11,588 bases of DNA from an uncultured Coprococcus sp. (GTDB lineage: Bacteria; Bacillota; Clostridia; Lachnospirales; Lachnospiraceae), in the NCBI GenBank assembly GCA_900557435.1, contig USSH01000048.1, positions 1-11,588 on the forward strand, written 5' to 3'. Below, piece by piece: positions 7,096 to 11,588 of this stretch (positions are counted from its first letter, which is position 1; every line of letters starts with the position of its first letter). The translations under genes and the position numbers were made by a program. The notes beneath the pieces were generated by a model, which saw only the letters and a program-made list of their open reading frames with translations, made no database searches and was not told where the DNA came from.

Positions 7096-7129
7096 TCAGT
7101 CCATGGGTAATATGTTTTAGATGGGCTGA
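7096..7129 (+). promoter_or_regulatory. Intra-operon hairpin
   Basis: TCAGTCCAT (7096-7104) pairs with ATGGGCTGA (7121-7129) over nine positions, one of them G-U, with a 16-nt loop. No T-run follows, so it is not a terminator; the next gene's AAGGAGGTG site begins 9 nt later. It may act as an mRNA stability or processing element between subunit genes needed in different amounts. Confidence 0.35.
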
Positions 7130-7152
7130 GACTCATACAAGGAGGTGCGGTT

Positions 7153-7485
7153 ATGATAGATATCAGAGAAAAACTCGATGCCATAGGACCTTATGTTCCG
7201 GCACCGGATGACGATATGCTGGTGTGCAGGTGCGAGGAGGTCACGAAAGGCGAGATAAGACAGGCAGTTCATGCGGGAATGCTGACTATAGAAGAGATAA
7301 GAAGGTTCCTCAGGTGCGGGATGGGGCTGTGTCAGGGACAGACCTGTGGCAAGCTGGTGAAGGGCATTGTGGCAAGGGAACTTCATGTGTCACCTCTTGA
7401 CATAGAGCCGGCCACGTCAAGGGCACCTATGAGACCTACGGAGATGCGTATACTTGCGAGAGATGGAGGTGAGGCTCATGAGTAA
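7153..7485 (+). CDS. BFD-type 2Fe-2S protein (small dehydrogenase subunit)
   Basis: The protein has 110 residues, with AAGGAGGTG 5 nt before the ATG. It has the bacterioferritin-associated-ferredoxin (Fer2_BFD) pattern Cys25-x-Cys27 (LVCRCEEVT) followed by Cys60-x4-Cys65 (CQGQTC); Cys55 is extra. In NirB, sarcosine oxidase alpha and HcnB-like proteins this domain often sits as a C-terminal fusion; here it is a separate chain, as in multi-subunit dye-linked proline dehydrogenases. The last 25 residues (ATSRAPMRPTEMRILARDGGEAHE region) resemble the tail seen after BFD domains in such complexes. The stop overlaps the start of the DAO-type subunit by 8 nt, implying translational coupling and tight stoichiometry. 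Role: electron relay between the two flavin subunits, inferred. Confidence 0.87.
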   Translation: MIDIREKLDAIGPYVPAPDDDMLVCRCEEVTKGEIRQAVHAGMLTIEEIRRFLRCGMGLCQGQTCGKLVKGIVARELHVSPLDIEPATSRAPMRPTEMRILARDGGEAHE

Positions 7486-8617
7486 ACATACAGCAGAGGT
7501 TATAATCATCGGCGGCGGTGTAAATGGATGCGCTGCAGCTTACTATCTGGCAAAGGCCGGGATGAAGGATGTCATAGTGCTTGAGGGCAGTCCGAGTATA
7601 GGACACGGAGGCTCTTCACGAAACGGAGGTGGAGTCAGACAGTCGGGAAGAGATGTCAGGGAGCTGCCATATGCAATGTATGCGGTGCAGAACATGTGGC
7701 CGACACTTTCCGATGAGCTTGGAGTTGACGTAGAATATTACCAGAAGGGCAACCTCAGACTTGGCAAGACGGAAGCCCACATGGAAAAGCTCAGAAACCT
7801 TGCGGCAAATGCAAACTCCCTCGGGCTTGACATGAAGATCATAGATGGCAAAGAGGTTAAGGAGATATGCCCATACCTCTCGGATGAGATAATCGGCGCC
7901 AGCTGGTGTCCTACTGATGGACATGCAAATCCTATGCTGACGACTCTTGCGTACTACAAGAGGGCAACGGAGCTTGGGGTGAATTTCTTCACTGATGCAA
8001 AGGTGGTCGCACTTGAGAAGGTGAAGGGAAAACTCAGAAAAGTCATCTTGGAATCAGGTGAGGTGTTCGAGGCGGACAAGGTCATACTTGCTGCCGGGTA
8101 TGAGAGCAGATTCATCGCAAGGACAGTTGGAATAGATGTGCCGATGACAAAGTATTTTGAGGAGGCACTGGTTACGGAGGTGCAGCCTCACATGTTTGAT
8201 ATCATGCTTGGTGTTGCATCAGCTGATTTCTACGGACATCAGTCACAGCACGGATCATTTGTGTTTGGTTCGGATTCAGGACTTGAGGAGACAACGGATA
8301 TGGGGCTGGATGAGCTCAAGACTTCACCGCTCACCGTATCTGCCGGATGCAGGGCGATCATGGGCTACATTCCGATGCTGGCTGATGCAAAGATCGTGAG
8401 AACCTGGGGCGGTTGGCTTGATCTCTGCTATGATGGGGTTCCCGTCATAAGTGAGGTTGACGAAGTGCCGGGGCTTATACTGGCATGTGGATTTACCGGA
8501 CATGGATTTGGAACGGCGCCGGCTGTTGGACTTATGCTCTCACAGATGGCGCTCGGCGAGAAGACGGTGGTTGATATATCGTCTCTACGGTATGACAGAT
8601 TTAAAGCTGTGAGATAG
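7478..8617 (+). CDS. FAD-dependent DAO-family oxidoreductase (sarcosine oxidase beta / HcnC / proline dehydrogenase beta type)
   Basis: The protein has 379 residues. ATG 7478 overlaps the previous stop by 8 nt and has GGAGGTGAGG just upstream. IIIGGGVNGCAAAYYL (9-24) with Glu36 is the FAD site. SSRNGGGVRQ (46-55) and the C-terminal FTGHGFGTAP (339-348) are conserved in DAO-family amine and imino-acid dehydrogenases. This subunit carries the substrate-oxidising site: family members act on sarcosine, proline, hydroxyproline, glycine (HCN synthase) or opines. No Cys matches the covalent flavin site of monomeric sarcosine oxidase. Substrate cannot be assigned from sequence; C-N bond oxidation of an amine or imino acid is the sound level of call. 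Its C-terminus (SLRYDRFKAVR) is repeated almost codon for codon 70 nt downstream, a sign of recombination. Confidence 0.87.
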   Translation: MSKHTAEVIIIGGGVNGCAAAYYLAKAGMKDVIVLEGSPSIGHGGSSRNGGGVRQSGRDVRELPYAMYAVQNMWPTLSDELGVDVEYYQKGNLRLGKTEAHMEKLRNLAANANSLGLDMKIIDGKEVKEICPYLSDEIIGASWCPTDGHANPMLTTLAYYKRATELGVNFFTDAKVVALEKVKGKLRKVILESGEVFEADKVILAAGYESRFIARTVGIDVPMTKYFEEALVTEVQPHMFDIMLGVASADFYGHQSQHGSFVFGSDSGLEETTDMGLDELKTSPLTVSAGCRAIMGYIPMLADAKIVRTWGGWLDLCYDGVPVISEVDEVPGLILACGFTGHGFGTAPAVGLMLSQMALGEKTVVDISSLRYDRFKAVR

Positions 8618-8651
8618 CATAACGTTGTTGATTATAATAATATTTGGCCAT

Positions 8652-8687
8652 TCTCTCAGGTGCGACAGGTTCAAGGCTGTCAGGTAG
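8652..8687 (+). pseudogene. Fossil 3' end of a second, diverged copy of the DAO-family gene
   Basis: The stretch reads SLRCDRFKAVR then TAG, matching the true gene end at 8582-8617 (SLRYDRFKAVR then TAG) in 11 of 12 codons. At DNA level 27 of 36 bases match, and seven of the nine differences are synonymous. Copies are offset by 70 nt. Such a pattern arises from two copies that evolved under protein selection and were then fused by deletion or recombination; it is not a recent tandem duplication. It has no start codon and the sequence upstream of it does not match the gene clearly. Confidence 0.75.
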
Positions 8688-8726
8688 ACAACATATGAAT
8701 CATGGTTGTATATTGTTGGTGGAGCA

Positions 8727-8763
8727 ATTCTGTGGAGTGAGATAAGAAAAAACTCCGTAGAGT
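8727..8763 (+). promoter_or_regulatory. 12-bp hairpin ahead of the alcohol dehydrogenase gene
   Basis: ATTCTGTGGAGT (8727-8738) pairs with ACTCCGTAGAGT (8752-8763) over 12 positions including three G-U pairs; the loop is 13 nt and A-rich. No T-run follows. It stands 40 nt before the alcohol dehydrogenase start and may be a stability or processing element. The rest of the 186-nt gap holds the fossil 3' end and an isolated TATAAT (8633-8638) without a good -35. Confidence 0.35.
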
Positions 8764-8803
8764 AAAAAGTGTCAACGATGGCAGTCAGAAAAGGAGATAA
8801 AAC

Positions 8804-9982
8804 ATGGAGAACTTTTTTTACAATATTCCGACAAAGGTATCATTTGGCAAGGGCGCCATTGATGATCTGCCGGGGTACATCAGCGAATACGGAGATAGTG
8901 TTCTGCTGGTGTACGGAGGCGGAAGTATAAAGAGGACAGGGCTGTATGACAGGATAATCGAGTTACTTGACTGTAGTCACATTTCCCACATTGAGCTTTC
9001 TGGGGTGGAACCCAACCCGAGACTCACAACAGTGAAGAAGGGCGTAAAGCTGTGTGCGGAAAATGATGTGAAGGTAATACTTCCCGTAGGTGGCGGAAGC
9101 ACCATAGATTGTTCAAAGGCAATAGCAGCAGGAGCGTGCTATGATGGAGATCCGTGGGAGTTGGTGGGACACTCTGAGAAGATAAAAAAAGCAGTGCCGA
9201 TCATAGCTGTTGCAACTATGGCTGCGACAGGCTCCGAGATGGATCCATTTGCAGTTATCACGAATGAGGAGACAAAGCAGAAGAAGGATATTGCATCTGA
9301 TCTGCTCTATCCGGCATATGCGATACTTGATCCAGAATATACATTTTCCGTTCCTGCATACCAGACGGCAGCAGGTGTGGCAGATATCATGAACCATATA
9401 TTTGAGGTTTATTTTGCAGATAATGGAGACACATACATGCAGGACCGCATGATGGAGGCTCTTCTTAAAACCCTTATAAAGTACGGTCCGGTGGCAGTCT
9501 CAGAGCCGGACAACTATGATGCCAGGGCAAATATCCTCTGGGCATCTGAGTGGGCGATAAATGGATTCATAGCGTGTGGCAAGGATGGCCCATGGCCGGC
9601 GCACTCTATAGAGCATCAGCTCAGCGCATACTATGACATAACACATGGACACGGACTTGCGATCATCACGCCGGTTTTGATGGATTACATTCTTAATGAG
9701 AAGAGCCTTCCTGTTCTCGTAAATTACGGCGTGAATGTGTGGGATATAGACAAGACAAAGGATCCTTATGATATAGCCAGAGAAGCAATATCAAAGACTC
9801 AGAAATTGTATGAGGACATGGGACTGACCTCGGATCTCGGCGAGCTGGGCGTGCCGTATGAGAAGGACTTCGACGAGATGGCTGAGAAGGCGGCATCAGA
9901 GGGACTTGAGCATTGCAGGGTGCCTTTGACAAAGACGGATGTAGTGGAGATATATAGAAGATGTTTTAGAAACGTAAAATAG
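8804..9982 (+). CDS. Iron-containing (group III) alcohol dehydrogenase, YugJ/YqhD/BdhA type
   Basis: The protein has 392 residues, a normal length for the family, with AAGGAG 7 nt before the ATG. It starts with the typical FFYNIPTKVSFGKGAI. VYGGGSIKRTGLYD (36-49) is the nucleotide-binding strand and loop; the Gly-Ser at this place resembles NADP(H)-using YqhD. PVGGGSTIDCSKAIA (94-108) is the family signature. The metal ligands are all present: Asp194, His198, His267 and His281 (in HSIEHQ and THGHG). The enzyme would interconvert an aldehyde and an alcohol with NAD(P)H. Next to an amine-type dehydrogenase it may reduce the aldehyde made by oxidative deamination, which would recycle reduced cofactor in a fermenter; that link is inference. 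It may lie in the same transcript or have its own promoter, which I cannot see clearly. Confidence 0.9.
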   Translation: MENFFYNIPTKVSFGKGAIDDLPGYISEYGDSVLLVYGGGSIKRTGLYDRIIELLDCSHISHIELSGVEPNPRLTTVKKGVKLCAENDVKVILPVGGGSTIDCSKAIAAGACYDGDPWELVGHSEKIKKAVPIIAVATMAATGSEMDPFAVITNEETKQKKDIASDLLYPAYAILDPEYTFSVPAYQTAAGVADIMNHIFEVYFADNGDTYMQDRMMEALLKTLIKYGPVAVSEPDNYDARANILWASEWAINGFIACGKDGPWPAHSIEHQLSAYYDITHGHGLAIITPVLMDYILNEKSLPVLVNYGVNVWDIDKTKDPYDIAREAISKTQKLYEDMGLTSDLGELGVPYEKDFDEMAEKAASEGLEHCRVPLTKTDVVEIYRRCFRNVK

Positions 9983-10027
9983 AATACATTTGCAAATATG
10001 CAATTTATGAAAAGCATATGGCGTTCA

Positions 10028-10056
10028 TTGATAGCTTTTTAGAGATTTAATATGTT
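10028..10056 (+). promoter_or_regulatory. Candidate internal promoter for the ornithine-cyclodeaminase-family gene
   Basis: TTGATA (10028-10033) and TATGTT (10051-10056) are separated by 17 nt in the AT-rich 142-nt gap before the last gene. A weak AAAAGC...GCTTTTT hairpin (10010-10040) overlaps it and could end some transcripts from the alcohol dehydrogenase gene. Either way the last gene may be partly independent of the upstream genes. Confidence 0.35.
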
Positions 10057-10124
10057 GAGATTTTTCATAAAAATTTTCATTAAAAATTGTTATAGGAAAC
10101 AAAGATACAGCAGGAGGTGGCAGT

Positions 10125-11270
10125 ATGGACAGCAAGGTTGAATTCTTATTCCTGAATGAAGAGGACATGATAAAGGCGGGTGTACTTGATGCGGACAGGG
10201 CTGTGGACACCATAGGAGAGGTTATAACACTCTTAAGTGAGGGAGACTATCTCATGGGCGGCAGAGCGCATAACGACCACGGTGTACAGCTCATATTCCC
10301 GGAGAAGTCGGATATTCCGAACTTCCCGCTTGCGGATTCTGCGGACAGAAGATTCATGGCGATGCCGGCATACCTTGGCGGCAGATTTCATATGTGTGGT
10401 GAGAAATGGTATGGCTCAAATGGCAGAAATTCACACAAGGGTCTGCCGAGATCCATACTCATGGTGACACTAAATGACGTGGAGACAGGGCAGCCGCTGG
10501 CGTATATGTCAGCCAATCTCCTAAGTGCCATGAGAACCGGGGCAATGCCCGGTCTTACTGCCATGTATCTTGCAAGAAAGGATAGCAAGGTGCTGACGAT
10601 CCTTGGCGCAGGAGTCATAGGAAGGACAAGCCTCATGGCTATCATGGCAAAATTCCCGGACATGGAGGTGCTGAAGATCAAGGGCAGTTCAAAGACATCA
10701 CACACAGCACATGAGCTGGCAGATTTTGCCAGGGAGAACTATAAAAGTCTCAAGGAGATAATCATTTGCGATACTCTGGAGGAGGCTGTGAGGGATGCAG
10801 ATATCATAGCGGAGGCGGTATCTGTTGAACCGAGAAAATGGCCTGTTATAGATCCGGCATGGGTAAAACCGGGATGTACTATCATATCATCCGGAACCAT
10901 GGATATGGATCTGGAATTTGTCAGAGACCATGTGACGAAGGTTGTGGACAACATTCAGATGTATGAGGAATATGTAAATGTGTATCAGGAGTGGGACGAG
11001 GACGGTAACAGGATATCACTTGGAACACCAGGGATACATTTTGTAAATATGGTGACGGACGGTTGGATAGAGAAGAGTGAGATCAGGCATCTGGGAAATA
11101 TCATGCGCGGGCTTGAGCCTGGCAGAACAAGTGATGACGAGATCTTTCTCGTGAGTCTTGGTGGTATGCCGATTCTTGATGTGGGCTGGGGCTACGAGTG
11201 CTACCAGAAGGCACTCAGGGAAGGCATTGGAACAAAGCTCAAGCTGTGGGATACACCATATATGAGGTAG
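10125..11270 (+). CDS. Ornithine cyclodeaminase / mu-crystallin family protein, resembling 'tyramine oxidase subunit B'
   Basis: The protein has 381 residues, slightly longer than ornithine cyclodeaminase (about 350), with AGGAGG 7 nt before the ATG. Fold markers are clear: GEKWYGSN with Lys94, KGLPRSILMVTLNDVETGQPLA (105-126), the MRTGAMPG segment with Arg137, the NAD-binding GAGVIG (161-166), and a C-terminal GRTSDDEIFLVSLGGMPILD (333-352). By position, Lys94 and Arg137 match substrate-binding residues of the family. The usual GGD of ornithine cyclodeaminase appears as SGTMDMDLEF (256-265), so the catalytic Asp seems replaced by Thr258, arguing against true ornithine cyclisation. From memory the sequence resembles proteins annotated as tyramine oxidase subunit B, a name with little direct evidence. 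Other family members are ketimine reductases or alanine dehydrogenases. A role in reducing or processing an imine made by the upstream dehydrogenase fits, but is inference. Confidence 0.8.
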   Translation: MDSKVEFLFLNEEDMIKAGVLDADRAVDTIGEVITLLSEGDYLMGGRAHNDHGVQLIFPEKSDIPNFPLADSADRRFMAMPAYLGGRFHMCGEKWYGSNGRNSHKGLPRSILMVTLNDVETGQPLAYMSANLLSAMRTGAMPGLTAMYLARKDSKVLTILGAGVIGRTSLMAIMAKFPDMEVLKIKGSSKTSHTAHELADFARENYKSLKEIIICDTLEEAVRDADIIAEAVSVEPRKWPVIDPAWVKPGCTIISSGTMDMDLEFVRDHVTKVVDNIQMYEEYVNVYQEWDEDGNRISLGTPGIHFVNMVTDGWIEKSEIRHLGNIMRGLEPGRTSDDEIFLVSLGGMPILDVGWGYECYQKALREGIGTKLKLWDTPYMR

Positions 11271-11312
11271 TTTTTAGAACAGGATATTTTCATATAGCAG
11301 ATATAGATCTTC

Positions 11313-11346
11313 AAAGGTCACGGTGAATGTTAGACCGTGGCCTTTT
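11313..11346 (+). terminator. Intrinsic terminator after the last metabolic gene
   Basis: AAAGGTCACGGT (11313-11324) pairs with ACCGTGGCCTTT (11334-11345) over 12 positions with one G-U pair and a 9-nt loop; the arm ends in TTTT. It stands 42 nt after the stop codon and fits the end of the dehydrogenase gene group. Confidence 0.8.
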
Positions 11347-11373
11347 GCTATAAAGTGAGCATAAAAAACATAG

Positions 11374-11419
11374 ATTGTCCCTGGACGGTCAAAAAAAGCC
11401 CGCTCAGGGATAATTTTTT
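11374..11419 (+). terminator. Second terminator-like hairpin with a T6 run
   Basis: ATTGTCCCTG (11374-11383) pairs with CAGGGATAAT (11405-11414) over ten positions, one G-U, and runs straight into TTTTTT (11414-11419). The 21-nt loop contains a run of seven A. It lies 28 nt after the first terminator with no gene between, so it is either a back-up terminator or part of the repeat-rich region that follows. Confidence 0.55.
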
Positions 11420-11491
11420 CACAAACAGGAAGGAAACTGGCAGAAAAGGATAAAAACGAAGGAAATTATCCTGTTTAGGGTAAAATTCCTT

Positions 11492-11588
11492 TATCTAGGA
11501 AAATTTTGTATCGTTTGTACGGCAAAAGGGGTATCTTAGGAAAAACCAACTGAAAGGTTACAGGAAAAAGGGGGATCTTAGGAAAACC
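11492..11588. repeat. Start of a repeat with a unit of about 42 nt at the right edge
   Basis: ATCTTAGGAAAA occurs at 11533 and, 42 nt on, at 11575, each preceded by a run of A and G and followed by CC. A weaker copy (ATCTAGGAAAA) begins at 11493, 40 nt earlier. On the minus strand a frame is open from the window edge to a stop at 11475-11477 (37 codons), and the repeat keeps that frame, giving FPKIPLFP then FPKIPLLP. It may be the tail of a repeat-containing gene or only translated intergenic repeat; the window ends before this can be settled. Confidence 0.5.

Noticed and set aside
8633..8638. TATAAT as a promoter for the alcohol dehydrogenase gene
   Set aside because: The hexamer is perfect but nothing resembling TTGACA lies 16-18 nt upstream, and the TG is one base out of place for an extended -10.
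11492..11588. CRISPR array at the right edge
   Set aside because: The repeats are imperfect, unevenly spaced (40 and 42 nt) and share sequence in the spacers; no cas genes are seen.
1..11588. tRNA, rRNA, insertion sequence or phage genes
   Set aside because: No cloverleaf, rRNA segment, transposase or terminal inverted repeats of an insertion sequence could be recognised on either strand.

Overview
The window looks like a chromosomal segment of a low-to-mid GC anaerobic Firmicute, most likely a Lachnospiraceae member (Coprococcus- or Butyrivibrio-like). The reasons are strong AGGAGG-type ribosome binding sites, heavy ATA and AGA codon use, and a secreted protein with the Cys-x2-Cys plus FN3-like make-up common in that family. 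The taxonomic call is an inference; there is no rRNA or marker gene here.

Left part (1-3992). The last codons of an unknown gene may run off the left edge. Next comes a promoter with an extended -10 element, a palindrome at the predicted transcript start and a structured leader. These precede a 773-residue cytoplasmic protein with a C-terminal TerD-like domain, resembling the MXAN_6230/SCO0854 type of large TerD proteins. A good hairpin follows, then a promoter and a secreted 373-residue protein with a Cys/His motif and two fibronectin-III-like domains. This gene converges on a MerR-family regulator across a 13-bp inverted repeat.

Right part (3993-11346). This is the most interesting region. 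The MerR regulator carries a GyrI/BmrR-like effector domain and is divergent from six metabolic genes. The promoter facing those genes has the 19-bp -35/-10 spacing and the ACTCT...AGGGT dyad expected of a MerR-activated promoter. The first four genes encode a multi-subunit flavin/iron-sulfur dehydrogenase: a small 2Fe-2S protein, an FAD/NAD subunit with a C-terminal eight-Cys ferredoxin module, a BFD-type 2Fe-2S protein, and a DAO-family FAD subunit. This make-up resembles archaeal dye-linked L-proline dehydrogenase PDH1, HcnABC and the opine oxidases. An iron-containing alcohol dehydrogenase and an ornithine-cyclodeaminase/mu-crystallin-family protein follow; the latter resembles proteins annotated as tyramine oxidase subunit B. 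A terminator ends the region.

How the genes may work together (inference): an amine, imino acid or opine-like compound is sensed by the MerR protein and oxidised by the flavin/Fe-S complex, passing electrons to NAD(P) or a ferredoxin-like carrier. The alcohol dehydrogenase could reduce the resulting aldehyde, closing the redox balance under fermentation. The substrate cannot be read from the sequence.

Two structural oddities stand out. A 36-nt fossil of a second, diverged copy of the DAO-gene 3' end lies 34 nt beyond that gene's stop codon, with almost only synonymous differences. The right edge carries a hairpin with a T-run and the start of a repeat with a unit of about 42 nt.
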